Virus record (IMG/VR): IMGVR_UViG_3300022699_000293
Coordinates: 1-64,000 of that record
Length of the DNA: 64,000 nt
Strand: one strand, 5' to 3'
From: a virus
In this document: piece by piece, positions 34,334-43,358 of the stretch
How positions within the stretch are numbered: the stretch's first letter is position 1
How the letters are laid out: each line of letters starts with the position of its first letter
Position numbers and translations under genes: made by a program
Notes under the pieces: generated by a model
Database searches by the model: none
Told to the model about the DNA's origin: nothing
The model's input: the letters and a program-made list of their open reading frames with translations, nothing else

Positions 34334-34483
34334 CGGTTCTGGGGTGAGTTTGTCGACGGTTCTTAGGGATTTTTCAGACTACTTAAATAGTCTGAAGAAT
34401 TCCCACAGGAGTTCGACAATCACCCCAGGCTTTTCGCCAGCATTCCCATTTTTATCCTCCTTGTAAAAAGCCGTCTACCGTCA
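34294..34483 (+). ncRNA. Predicted structured non-coding RNA with three-way junction
   Basis: The 222 bases between the 33764 gene and the RNA polymerase gene hold no gene but strong base pairing. Hairpin A pairs GGAGGAGACT (34294-34303) with 34321-34330. P1 pairs TGACGGT (34331-34337) with 34477-34483. P2 pairs 34339-34347 with 34420-34428 (9 bp) and 34350-34356 with 34413-34419 (7 bp), then after an internal loop 34366-34381 with 34388-34404 (16 bp, one bulge, six-base loop). P3 pairs GGCTTTT (34428-34434) with 34466-34472; its first base competes with P2. P1, P2 and P3 meet in a three-way junction. No T-run follows P2, so a simple terminator is unlikely. It could be a leader element of the polymerase gene or an independent RNA. 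Confidence 0.6.
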
Positions 34484-34555
34484 TCTTCTTTTACCAAAAT
34501 GTCTTTTCGAATCTGAAAGAATGTTCTATACTTGAACCGTTCAGAAGGAGAGCAA

Positions 34556-37500
34556 ATGCCTAAGCTAACACCTTTGATGATAGGTCCAGATCAACGTAGA
34601 ACTCTTATTCACGAAAAAGTGAAAGAGGGTTTGAATGAATCATTTCCTATACAGTCTCGGAATAAGACATTGGAAGTGAAAGATCTTCGCATAATAAATA
34701 AAGACTATACGCCGACAGAACAGAAACGCGCAATTCTTTCTGGAGATTCTCTCTTTGAATCTGTTAAAGGAACTGTAAGTATAAAAGATAAGAAGGGTAA
34801 AATTTTAGATGAAGCCAAAAACTTTACTTTAGTCCGAATTCCTTATTTTACTCCTCGACATACTTTTATCATTGGGGGTAACGAACATTCTGTTTCTAAT
34901 ATGGTACGTCGTAAACCGGGAGTTTATTCTCGTAAAAGAGCTAATGGTATTTTAGAGGCAGGGTTTAACACCATCGGAGGATCTAATTTTCGAGTAAGCA
35001 TGGATCCTTCTAAAGGACAGCCACAATTAGAATACGGGTCGACTAAAATTCCATTATATCCTATTTTACGTAAATCTGGAATTTCTCACGACAATATAGC
35101 TAAAGCGTGGGGGTCTAAATTAGCAGATATTAATGAAAAAGAACTATCTTCTAAAACAGACAGATATATTGATAAGTTATATAACAAAGAAATTCCTCCT
35201 TATTTTAGAGACGAAACAAAAACTTCTCAGGAAAAAATGGAGGATATTTTAACACGTTATAAAGATGCTAAAATGGATCCTGAAGTTAATCAAAAAACTT
35301 TAGGACGTCCTCACACGCATGTTACTCCTGACAGTTTGCTGGACGCGTCTACTCGTGTATTGAAAATATTTAACAAAGAAGAAGACGTGGACGATCAAGA
35401 TAATTTGGGCTTTAAAACATTAATGTCTGTTGATGATTTTTTTAAAGAGCGTATAAAATTACACGCTAGAAACGTTGCTAATAAAACAGCGATAAAAATG
35501 GAAAGAACCCCGCAACTTAAGAAAGCATTACCTCCAGGCCCATTTACAAAAGATCTGTTACAATTTATTTCTACTTCCTCTTTGTCTTCAATTCCAGATC
35601 AAACTAACCCTGTGGATTTGATTGACTCAGCTATGAGAGTAACGTCTTTAGGTGAAGGTGGAATCTCAACTGAACGTGCTATTCCTATCGAAGCTCGACA
35701 AACCCATGTAACTCAAATGGGTGCTTTAGATCCTATTAGAACACCAGAATCTAGTCGTGCCGGTATTGATGTAAGAGCTGCAGTAACAGCTCAACGAGAT
35801 GAAAATGGAGATATCTACGTTCCTGTTTACGACGTAAAAAGTCAACGAGAAAAATACATTAAAGCAGGTCACCTCCAGGACTCTGTTGTAGCTTTTGCGA
35901 ACCAACCCTTGAAAGGGTCTGTTGAGGCTGTCGCACGAGGTGTTGTTCGTCGTGTACCTGCACGAGAAGTAGACTACCAAATACCGCACCAATCTCGTTT
36001 ATACAGTGCTACAACAAACTTAATTCCTTTTTTGGAATCGGCACAAGGCAATCGAGCTGTAATGGGTTCGAAAATGCAAGTGCAAGCGTTATCCTTGGTT
36101 AATCGTGACGCTCCTTATGTTCAAGTTGCGACGCCTTCACAAAAATCTTTCGAACGAATGATAGGTAAGATTGTTAATCCCCATTCTCCAGTATCAGGCA
36201 CTGTTAAAAAAATAGATAATGATTACATTTACGTGTTGCCCGACCAAGAAAAACAAGCCGCAATTAACAAAGCTATTAAAATTCCTTATGACAATAATTT
36301 TCCGTTAGCTACCAAAACATATTTAAATCATGATTTGTTTGTCAAACCTGGAGATAAAGTTAAGAAGGGTCAAACTTTAGGTACTTCTAATTTTACTAAA
36401 AATGGGGTTTTGGCACTAGGTAAGAACATGAGTGTTGCTTACATGCCGTATTACGGAAAAAATTCTAATGATGCGGTAGTGATTAGCGACAAAGCAGCAA
36501 AAAACTTAACGTCTGAACGTATGTATAAAATCGTAGTACCTCAAGAACCCAACTTAACTTTAAACCAAAACAAACATAAAACGTATTACGGGCATAGATA
36601 TAAAAAGGATCAATATAGAAGGTTAGACAAAGATGGAGTAATCGAAGCAGGTACTAAATTAACTCCACACGACCCATTGGTGGTAGGTGTTCGAAAAACT
36701 GAATTATCTCCGGATGACTTAATACTAGGACGATTGCATCGTTCTCTTGCAAACCCTTACAAAGAATTTAAACACGAGTGGGATCACGATTATGAAGGAG
36801 AAGTTGTAGATGTAGTCAAAACACCTAAACGTGTAACCATGACAGTTAAAACACGAGAACCTGCACGAATAGGAGACAAGTTAAGTGGGCGTTTTGGGAA
36901 TAAGGGGGTTGTTTCTGAAATCATTCCTCAAGATGAAATGGTTAAGGATGAGGCTGGAAAGCCTATTGATATTATTATGACTTCCGCTGGTGTTGTGTCA
37001 CGAATTAATCCTAGCCAAATTATAGAAACAGCGGTAGGGAAAGTTGCTGAAAAAACAGGAAAACCAATTATTGTAGATAACTTTACTAGAAAAGATAATG
37101 TTAAATGGGCAAGAAAATTATTAAAAGAACATGATTTAAAAGATAAGGAAACTGTTTACGATCCAAAATCAGGAAAAAAAATTCCTAACATTATGGTAGG
37201 TCGTCAATATCTTTATAAGTTATCTAAATCTACTGATACAAATTATAGTGCTCGAAGTATGGGTACTTATGACATGAATATGCAACCAACTCGGGGAGGA
37301 ATTCAAGGAGCTAAGGCTTTAGGCAAAATGGAATTCGATGCTTTGCTAGGTCATAATGCACGCAATATTTTAAGAGAAGCTGCTACAGTTAAAAGTCAAA
37401 AGAATGATGAATTTTGGCGTGCTATTCAACTAGGTCAAATGCCTCCTACACCAAAATCTATTTTTGCTTACGATAAATTTCTCAACATGTTGAAAGGTGC

Positions 37501-38917
37501 AGGTGTTCGCGTAGACCGCGAAGGTAGTAAAATGTCTTTAGCCCCCCTTACGGACAAAGATGTTACTGAAATGTCTTCCGGTGAAATCAAAGATGCTAAG
37601 ATAGTACGCGCCAAGGATTTACGTCCGGAAACCGGAGGTTTGTTTGATCCGGGAATAACTGGAGGTTTACGAGGAACTCGCTGGTCTCATATTTCTTTGG
37701 CTGAACCTATAATTAACCCTGTATTTAAAGAACCTGTTAGGCGGTTACTAGATATGTCTAACGCACAATTGACAGATACGCTAAAAACTAAAGGAGGAAA
37801 TCATATTAAAAAAGAATTGGGTAAGATTGATTTGGATGCTAAAGAAAAAGAGCTTAAACGACAATTAAAGAAAAAGAATCCAAGTCAAGTAGATAATTCT
37901 TTAAAACAAATAAAATACATACGCGCATTAAAAAAATTAAATTTAAAACCTGATGAAGCGTATACAATGACGAAAGTACCCGTTGTTCCGCCGGTGATTC
38001 GTCCTGTAGTACCCGGTAAAGGTGGGACACAACTTGTTTACGGTGATGCCAATCCTTTATACCAAGATTTGATTTATATTAATAATCAAATGAAAGAAAT
38101 AAAGGATCCTAAAAATCCTACACCTCCGGGTGAAGAAGAAAAACTTAGACCTTCATTGCAACAAGCTGTAGGCGCAGTTTATGGGACTGATGAGCCCGCC
38201 ACAGCAAAATCTCGAGGACGAAAGCATAAAGGTTTTTTAACTTATATCTCGGGAGAGGGAGGACCAAAGCATGGATTTTTTCAATCAAAGTTGATGTCTC
38301 GAGCTCAAGATATGGCTGGGAGAGGAACAATTGTTCCTGACAGTACTTTGGGAGTAGATGAGATTGGCGTACCTGAAGAAATGCTATGGACGATGTACCG
38401 AGATTTTATCATCAGGGGCTTAGTTCAAAAAGGTTTTCCGGCTATCCAAGCTCGTCAAATGGTGGAAGACAAACATCCAGCTGCAAAAGATACGCTAAAC
38501 CGAATTATTAAGGAACGTCCTGTATTAATGAACCGCGCACCTACGTTACACAGGTACAACATTGTAGGAGCTAAACCTGTACCTGTACCAGGACGTACAT
38601 TACGAGTTAATCCTTTTATAGAAGCGCATATGAATGCAGATTATGACGGAGATGCAATGACCCTACATGTTCCCATCTCGCCTGCTGCTGTTAAAGAAGC
38701 GGAGGATATTACGCTTTCTAAACTTTTATACGGGGATAAAACCAAAAATGACTTATTAGTTTTCCCACAGCACGAAGCGATAATGGGGATACACCAAGCT
38801 AGTGGCGCGGACGATAAGAATACAATACCTAAAAAATTTAAAAATCAGGGTGAAGCAATAGCAGCTTACAAACGTGGAGAAATTGGACTAGGAACTCGGG
38901 TAACTATTGGAAATTAA
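34556..38917 (+). CDS. RNA polymerase: beta fused to the N-terminal half of beta-prime
   Basis: Multi-subunit-type RNA polymerase chain of 1453 residues. Beta features: TFIIGGNEHSVSNMVRRKPG (about 103), GDKLSGRFGNKG (about 772), NPSQIIETAVG, and MGTYDMNMQPTRGGIQGAK (about 901). Beta-prime begins near 980 with SSGEIKDAKI, then KVPVVPPVIRPVV, VLMNRAPTLHR and the catalytic NADYDGDAM (about 1359), and stops soon after a VFPQHEAIMGIHQAS segment. The N-terminal zinc site of beta-prime is missing. Thus active-site aspartates are here and the bridge helix is in the gene at 40509. The ATG at 34556 has AAGGAG upstream. No alpha or omega homologue is seen. The fused and split form differs from the phiKZ pattern of split subunits. 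Confidence 0.94.
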   Translation: MPKLTPLMIGPDQRRTLIHEKVKEGLNESFPIQSRNKTLEVKDLRIINKDYTPTEQKRAILSGDSLFESVKGTVSIKDKKGKILDEAKNFTLVRIPYFTPRHTFIIGGNEHSVSNMVRRKPGVYSRKRANGILEAGFNTIGGSNFRVSMDPSKGQPQLEYGSTKIPLYPILRKSGISHDNIAKAWGSKLADINEKELSSKTDRYIDKLYNKEIPPYFRDETKTSQEKMEDILTRYKDAKMDPEVNQKTLGRPHTHVTPDSLLDASTRVLKIFNKEEDVDDQDNLGFKTLMSVDDFFKERIKLHARNVANKTAIKMERTPQLKKALPPGPFTKDLLQFISTSSLSSIPDQTNPVDLIDSAMRVTSLGEGGISTERAIPIEARQTHVTQMGALDPIRTPESSRAGIDVRAAVTAQRDENGDIYVPVYDVKSQREKYIKAGHLQDSVVAFANQPLKGSVEAVARGVVRRVPAREVDYQIPHQSRLYSATTNLIPFLESAQGNRAVMGSKMQVQALSLVNRDAPYVQVATPSQKSFERMIGKIVNPHSPVSGTVKKIDNDYIYVLPDQEKQAAINKAIKIPYDNNFPLATKTYLNHDLFVKPGDKVKKGQTLGTSNFTKNGVLALGKNMSVAYMPYYGKNSNDAVVISDKAAKNLTSERMYKIVVPQEPNLTLNQNKHKTYYGHRYKKDQYRRLDKDGVIEAGTKLTPHDPLVVGVRKTELSPDDLILGRLHRSLANPYKEFKHEWDHDYEGEVVDVVKTPKRVTMTVKTREPARIGDKLSGRFGNKGVVSEIIPQDEMVKDEAGKPIDIIMTSAGVVSRINPSQIIETAVGKVAEKTGKPIIVDNFTRKDNVKWARKLLKEHDLKDKETVYDPKSGKKIPNIMVGRQYLYKLSKSTDTNYSARSMGTYDMNMQPTRGGIQGAKALGKMEFDALLGHNARNILREAATVKSQKNDEFWRAIQLGQMPPTPKSIFAYDKFLNMLKGAGVRVDREGSKMSLAPLTDKDVTEMSSGEIKDAKIVRAKDLRPETGGLFDPGITGGLRGTRWSHISLAEPIINPVFKEPVRRLLDMSNAQLTDTLKTKGGNHIKKELGKIDLDAKEKELKRQLKKKNPSQVDNSLKQIKYIRALKKLNLKPDEAYTMTKVPVVPPVIRPVVPGKGGTQLVYGDANPLYQDLIYINNQMKEIKDPKNPTPPGEEEKLRPSLQQAVGAVYGTDEPATAKSRGRKHKGFLTYISGEGGPKHGFFQSKLMSRAQDMAGRGTIVPDSTLGVDEIGVPEEMLWTMYRDFIIRGLVQKGFPAIQARQMVEDKHPAAKDTLNRIIKERPVLMNRAPTLHRYNIVGAKPVPVPGRTLRVNPFIEAHMNADYDGDAMTLHVPISPAAVKEAEDITLSKLLYGDKTKNDLLVFPQHEAIMGIHQASGADDKNTIPKKFKNQGEAIAAYKRGEIGLGTRVTIGN

Positions 38918-40507
38918 ATGACTCATTCTTCACCAGCGCAGCGTACTGCAGCCTGGGCTAATCGGAAATACCCAGATGTAGAAAACTTGAATACTGTTTT
39001 AGTAGATAGTCCAAGTACTAGCCTACGAATGACAAAAAAAGATGTATTAGATTATTATACAACACCAGAGGTGCAACGTAACTTGTTGCCCCAATTACGT
39101 CAAAAAGATTTAATTGCCTTAGTTGCTAGAGATCCTAACAATCCAATAATCAGAAGGTATCGTAGAAGAAAGGAACCTGTCCGCATATCTGATAAAAAAG
39201 ACTTAGATTGGTATGCCAAGCGCAGATATGTTGAATTTCACCCAACGTTAAAATCCAAATCTAAAGAGTTGTGGGTAGACTTGGATGCGGGTAAGAATGT
39301 AGGTATCGACGAAATAAAACCTGCAGTTAAAGATGTACAAAAAGCTGTTTCTAAAATCCCCAACATTAAAAAAACGGACATAACATTTTCTGGTGGTCGA
39401 GGTTTTCATGTTCGAGGAGAGTTAAATAAAGAACAAAGAACAAGTTCCTTAGAAAAAGTTATCAAACGCGTTATGGCTCGTTTGGCACGACGAAATAAAC
39501 GTTACACTACACGCCCTCCCAAAACCAATGAAATTCGTCTTGACACTTCTACGTTTCACGAACGAGGTTCAATACGCGCTCCTTTTTCACTTAATCAAAA
39601 AACAGGATTAGTTTCAGTTCCTGTAAAAAATAATCATTTAAAATCTTTTGATCCTATTGCTCATGCTAACCCTTGGGCAGTGATTGCTGAATTACGACGT
39701 AAAAAGAAAACTTCGCGTGAATTTGCTCCAGGCATTCCCGAAAATAGAGCTATTAAATCTTTACCTAGCTTTAAACAACCTAAATCGTGGATTATGTCTG
39801 TTCAAGAGCATGACGCAAAAAAAGCAGGAAAACATTACGATTTACGTTTAGTGGATCCTTGGAGTGACTACGCTCACTCTTGGGCAATCCCTAAAAGTAA
39901 ACTACCTCGAGCAGGAGAAAAACCTGTTCTAGCAATCCAAACTCCTACACATACATCGAACTATGCATTAACCTTTGGAGCTAAAAAACCTGAGCATATT
40001 GCCAAGGGCTACGGAGCAGGCACAGTACAAATAAAACATAAGGAACCTGTACAATTAACTTCTTCTCCAGATTTTATTAAATTCAAAAGACAAAAAGGTC
40101 GTGGCCAAGAAGAAAATTTTGTGCTATTCCGAACTAAAGGAGATTCTTGGTTATTACGTAATGTGACAAAATCGGGAACAGTAAAGGAAGCTGTAATGAG
40201 TTCTTTATATTGGAATGGATTTGAAGAAACGCTACAAAAATTAGGTATGTCTAATGAAGTGCGTGCGGCTATAAAACAACGTGGTCAATCGGAAAATATG
40301 CAACAATCTTTAGAAACAGAAGATCAAGGATTACCTTCTGCGGCTTTAGCTAAACAACTACAGAAATTACCTGTACCTGAAATTGTACACAAAAATAAAG
40401 GACAAGATAGCGTTGAAAATAGACTAAATAGATCTGTATCTTGGGGACCTAAACAAGAAATTTCACATGAAGTTGCTACGGGACCTTCCCCGATAATGGG
40501 AATTTAA
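38918..40507 (+). CDS. Archaeo-eukaryotic primase-like (PrimS/LigD polymerase) and LigD-type 3'-phosphoesterase fusion
   Basis: A 529-residue protein placed exactly between the two halves of RNA polymerase; its ATG follows the previous TAA directly. The primase/polymerase (AEP) domain has the DLDAG metal motif (about 120-124), SGGRGFHVRG (about 158) and GSIRAPFSLNQKTGL (about 217). From about 290 a LigD-like 3'-phosphoesterase domain shows VQEHDAKK, HYDLRL, HSWAIPK, a PTHT histidine and YGAGTVQIK. LigD-type repair enzymes carry both activities with a ligase; here no ligase domain is visible. It could prime, fill gaps, or clean 3' ends. Domain calls rest on motif order; activity is not shown. 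Confidence 0.82.
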   Translation: MTHSSPAQRTAAWANRKYPDVENLNTVLVDSPSTSLRMTKKDVLDYYTTPEVQRNLLPQLRQKDLIALVARDPNNPIIRRYRRRKEPVRISDKKDLDWYAKRRYVEFHPTLKSKSKELWVDLDAGKNVGIDEIKPAVKDVQKAVSKIPNIKKTDITFSGGRGFHVRGELNKEQRTSSLEKVIKRVMARLARRNKRYTTRPPKTNEIRLDTSTFHERGSIRAPFSLNQKTGLVSVPVKNNHLKSFDPIAHANPWAVIAELRRKKKTSREFAPGIPENRAIKSLPSFKQPKSWIMSVQEHDAKKAGKHYDLRLVDPWSDYAHSWAIPKSKLPRAGEKPVLAIQTPTHTSNYALTFGAKKPEHIAKGYGAGTVQIKHKEPVQLTSSPDFIKFKRQKGRGQEENFVLFRTKGDSWLLRNVTKSGTVKEAVMSSLYWNGFEETLQKLGMSNEVRAAIKQRGQSENMQQSLETEDQGLPSAALAKQLQKLPVPEIVHKNKGQDSVENRLNRSVSWGPKQEISHEVATGPSPIMGI

Positions 40508-40508
40508 T

Positions 40509-42305
40509 ATGACTACACAAACTTTTGGGCGATACTTACTTAACCAACATATTCCTAAAGATTATCAATTGTCGGGAGAATCTGGGAAAAAAGAATTACG
40601 TACCAAAATGAACGCATTGGCAAAAAAAGATCCGGTGGCTTATGTGAAAACAATTACAGATCTTAAGCGTGAAGGTGATTTCTTAGCTACAATGTCGGGA
40701 CTTTCTGTGGGCTTGGATGATATTTCACCGGCACCGACACGCGATGAAGTATTGAAACCTTTGGTATCTGCTTTTAATCGCGCACAAACAGATAAACAAA
40801 GACGGCGTATTGCCGAACAAGCACAGGAAAAATTACTCAGTACTGTATCCAAACATCCAGGATCCATGACACAACAAGTAAAAAGTGGGGCTCGAGGAAA
40901 ACCTGTACAGTATATGAAAATTGTCGCATCTCCTGCTGCAGCTAGAGATTCTTACGGATATACAGAACCTTGGTTGATTACTCGGTCATATGCCGAAGGT
41001 TTACGCCCTTCTGATTATTGGGTTGCGGGTAACGAAGCTATCTTAGACACTATCAAAAGCACTGTTTCAGTGTCTGAACCAGGGGAATTGACTAAAGTCC
41101 TTATGAGTAATATGGCAGATACGCTTGTAATTGAAATTGATTGCGGCACACATAATGGTATTTCCTTAAATGTTAGTGACTCTAATATTTTAGACAGGTA
41201 CTTGGCTCGAGATACCGGACGCTTTAAGCGTAATACTTTAATTACATCACAAGTACAAACGGCTTTAAAAAAAGCAGGAAAACAAAAAATCCTGGTACGT
41301 TCTCCTATGACTTGTGAGTCTGATGATGGAGTTTGTCAGAAATGCCAAGGGTTGGATGAGAAAGGTAATCCTCAAGAATTGGGTGTGAACGTTGGTGTGC
41401 GTGCAGCTTCTGCGTTAGGGGAACCTTTAAGTCAATTTGCCTTGGATGCTAAGCACGGAGTACGTACGGCTAAAGGAGATCGTGCTAGATTGCAAGGAGT
41501 TTCTGGCTTTCGTCAAATAATAGAATCGCCACAACAATTTTTAAACAAAGCAACTCTTGCGGAACACGGCGGGAATGTAGATAAGATTGAAACTGCTCCT
41601 CAGGGAGGTCATTTCGTATACGTGAATGCTAAAAAACATTTTGTACCTCCTAATTTACAAGTAACAGCAAAAAAGGGGGATTCCATAGAACCAGGAGATT
41701 CTCTTAGTGAAGGCATTCCCAAACCTGATGAAATAGTTCGTTACAAAGGACTCGGTGCAGGACGGCAGTATCTTGTAAATACTTTGCGTGATTTGTATGC
41801 TAATCAAGGACGAGACTTAGATCAGAGACATTTTGAATTATTAGCAAAGAACGAATTGAACCATGTGCGCGTTTTAGAAGATCCAGGTAACAATTTTTTA
41901 AAAGGAGACGTGGTATCTTATAATGCTCTTCGATCTACATTAGCTAAACAATCAAAAGAAATACCTATTAACGAGTCGTTAGGGCAAGTATTAGGAAAAC
42001 CTTACTTTCATTTTTCTGTAGGTCAGCGTATTACTCCAGCAGTTCTTCACTATTTAAAGAAAGAAGGTTTGAAATCTGTACTCATTGCTTCAAAAGCACC
42101 TAATGTAGAATTTATTATGAAACCTGCAACACGCGCACCCTTGTTAAACCCTGATTGGATGGCTCGATTAGGTCACAGGTACTTAAAAACAACTCTAAAG
42201 GAAGCTGCTCATTTTGGGGATATTTCTAATTTACAAGGTACCCACCCTGTTCCTGCTTACGCTGCTGGCGTAAACTTTGGTCAGGGAAAACAAGGACGCT
42301 ATTAG
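40509..42305 (+). CDS. RNA polymerase beta-prime, C-terminal half
   Basis: This 598-residue chain continues the beta-prime subunit where the protein at 34556 ends. It starts with FGRYLLNQHIPK, matching the TTVGRALL segment of cellular beta-prime. It has SGARGKPVQYMKI and the bridge-helix region (about 135-175), the second zinc site in TCESDDGVCQKC (about 265-276), then LGVNVGVRAASALGEPLSQFALDAKH. The end corresponds to the clamp and jaw region. It must pair with the fused beta/beta-prime chain to make a working enzyme. The start ATG lies two bases after the primase/phosphoesterase stop, so all three are one operon. Confidence 0.92.
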   Translation: MTTQTFGRYLLNQHIPKDYQLSGESGKKELRTKMNALAKKDPVAYVKTITDLKREGDFLATMSGLSVGLDDISPAPTRDEVLKPLVSAFNRAQTDKQRRRIAEQAQEKLLSTVSKHPGSMTQQVKSGARGKPVQYMKIVASPAAARDSYGYTEPWLITRSYAEGLRPSDYWVAGNEAILDTIKSTVSVSEPGELTKVLMSNMADTLVIEIDCGTHNGISLNVSDSNILDRYLARDTGRFKRNTLITSQVQTALKKAGKQKILVRSPMTCESDDGVCQKCQGLDEKGNPQELGVNVGVRAASALGEPLSQFALDAKHGVRTAKGDRARLQGVSGFRQIIESPQQFLNKATLAEHGGNVDKIETAPQGGHFVYVNAKKHFVPPNLQVTAKKGDSIEPGDSLSEGIPKPDEIVRYKGLGAGRQYLVNTLRDLYANQGRDLDQRHFELLAKNELNHVRVLEDPGNNFLKGDVVSYNALRSTLAKQSKEIPINESLGQVLGKPYFHFSVGQRITPAVLHYLKKEGLKSVLIASKAPNVEFIMKPATRAPLLNPDWMARLGHRYLKTTLKEAAHFGDISNLQGTHPVPAYAAGVNFGQGKQGRY

Positions 42306-42312
42306 GAATAAA

Positions 42313-42816
42313 ATGGATTACGATTTTTATAAGTTAGGATGGGATGCAGCACTTGTAGACTTAGGCTTATGTAAAGAAGCTGCGTGGCCTAAAAGTTTAG
42401 CACGTGTGGGGAAATTTTTAAAAAGTAAGGTTCCTTCTAAAGCAGGTGTAAAAAAATTTTTTATAGGCAGTCCTAGACGTTTTATGCATGAATTTCGCAG
42501 TAAAAAATTATTGCAACCTGGAAGTACTTTGCGTGAGGGTTACAGAGCACGCAGTCCTCTGGAAAAAGCGCTGCTTTACGGTTTTCCATTGTACGAGGGA
42601 GGCCGTATTTTAACAGGAGACCCTGGACAAAGAGCTGAAAATATAGGAGGATTGCTGGGAGGTATGACTCTTGGTTTGGGTGCGTGGGGGCCTTCAGGTA
42701 TGTTAGGCTCCATAGCTGCAGGTAGCTTGGGAGACTATTTAGGAAGAGGACTTGCCCGAACAGCTAAACATTCTTTGGGAGTAACCCCCGACGTAACGAA
42801 TATATACAAAAAATAA
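42313..42816 (+). CDS. Unknown protein with Gly-rich hydrophobic segment, 167 aa
   Basis: Unrecognised. The start at 42313 gives an N-terminal helix MDYDFYKLGWDAALVDLGL; a longer frame would overlap the polymerase gene. Residues about 25-80 are very basic. The C-terminal part has Gly/Ala-rich hydrophobic segments (GGLLGGMTLGLGAWG region) that could insert into a membrane or pack in the virion. The N-terminal helix is like those of the proteins at 42883 and 63184. It opens the main block of virion genes and is probably a head or ejected protein. Confidence 0.65.
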   Translation: MDYDFYKLGWDAALVDLGLCKEAAWPKSLARVGKFLKSKVPSKAGVKKFFIGSPRRFMHEFRSKKLLQPGSTLREGYRARSPLEKALLYGFPLYEGGRILTGDPGQRAENIGGLLGGMTLGLGAWGPSGMLGSIAAGSLGDYLGRGLARTAKHSLGVTPDVTNIYKK

Positions 42817-42882
42817 AATTAAATCTTGGTAATTTTCACCGAATGCCATATACTTGGCGTGAACACTTTGGAGGTAAATAAA

Positions 42883-43326
42883 ATGGATACAGCAACAGCT
42901 AACGCATTAATCAAAGCCGCTTATGCCGAAGGCGTGAAACAAGCATTAACTGAGCGTGGATTAGACGAAAAAACAGCGTCTATTCGAAGTGAAGTGTTTA
43001 CAGAAGAAAAATTTGCCGGTATTGCAGATGTCGGACAAGCTATTCGAAGCGGTCTTGGTCGCGCTGGGCAAGCTGTAGGCGGGGCTGCTAGCCGTGCTGG
43101 GCAAGCTGTAGGCGGGGCTGCTAGCCGTGCTGGGCAAGCTGTAGGCGGGGCTGCTAGGTCTGCAAAAGAAACCGCAAGCATCCCTATTGAAAATTTGAAG
43201 CTTCTACGTGAAACCAATCCGGAAGCCTTTAATGCTCTTATGGGTGGTGGTATCATCGGTGGTGGTGCAGGTTTAGGTGCTGGAATTGGTGGGACGTTGG
43301 GTACTCAAGCTCTTTTAGAAGATTGA
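42883..43326 (+). CDS. Small repeat-containing protein, 147 aa
   Basis: Unrecognised. The ATG at 42883 has GGAGG upstream and gives the N-terminus MDTATANALIKAAYAEG; an earlier frame start is less likely. Residues about 60-92 consist of three copies of an 11-residue repeat (RAGQAVGGAAS), and the end is a Gly-rich hydrophobic segment. It contains EKTAS and EEKFAG segments of the type repeated across virion proteins. The repeats may expand or contract by slippage. A small membrane-active or head protein is likely. Confidence 0.65.
   Translation: MDTATANALIKAAYAEGVKQALTERGLDEKTASIRSEVFTEEKFAGIADVGQAIRSGLGRAGQAVGGAASRAGQAVGGAASRAGQAVGGAARSAKETASIPIENLKLLRETNPEAFNALMGGGIIGGGAGLGAGIGGTLGTQALLED
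43060..43158 (+). repeat. Three tandem 33-base repeats within a gene
   Basis: Units at 43060-43092, 43093-43125 and 43126-43158 are almost identical, differing at one or two bases. Each encodes the same eleven residues in frame, so copy-number changes would not shift the reading frame. The near identity suggests recent duplication or ongoing homogenisation. Confidence 0.9.
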
Positions 43327-43358
43327 GTTTTTAAAAAAAGCAACCGGGAGAAAACACC

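Noticed and set aside
34339-34428. Simple rho-independent terminator after the 33764 gene
   Set aside because: The stem is far longer than usual, has an internal loop and bulge, and no T-run follows it.
38915-40511. Intron or intein interrupting beta-prime
   Set aside because: The middle gene has its own start and stop abutting both halves, with primase and phosphoesterase domains and no splicing or intein motifs. The C-terminal half has its own start codon.
42921-43256. Minus-strand open frame over the 33-base repeats
   Set aside because: It is the reverse of the in-frame tandem repeat in the plus-strand gene, and has no ribosome binding site or neighbours on that strand.
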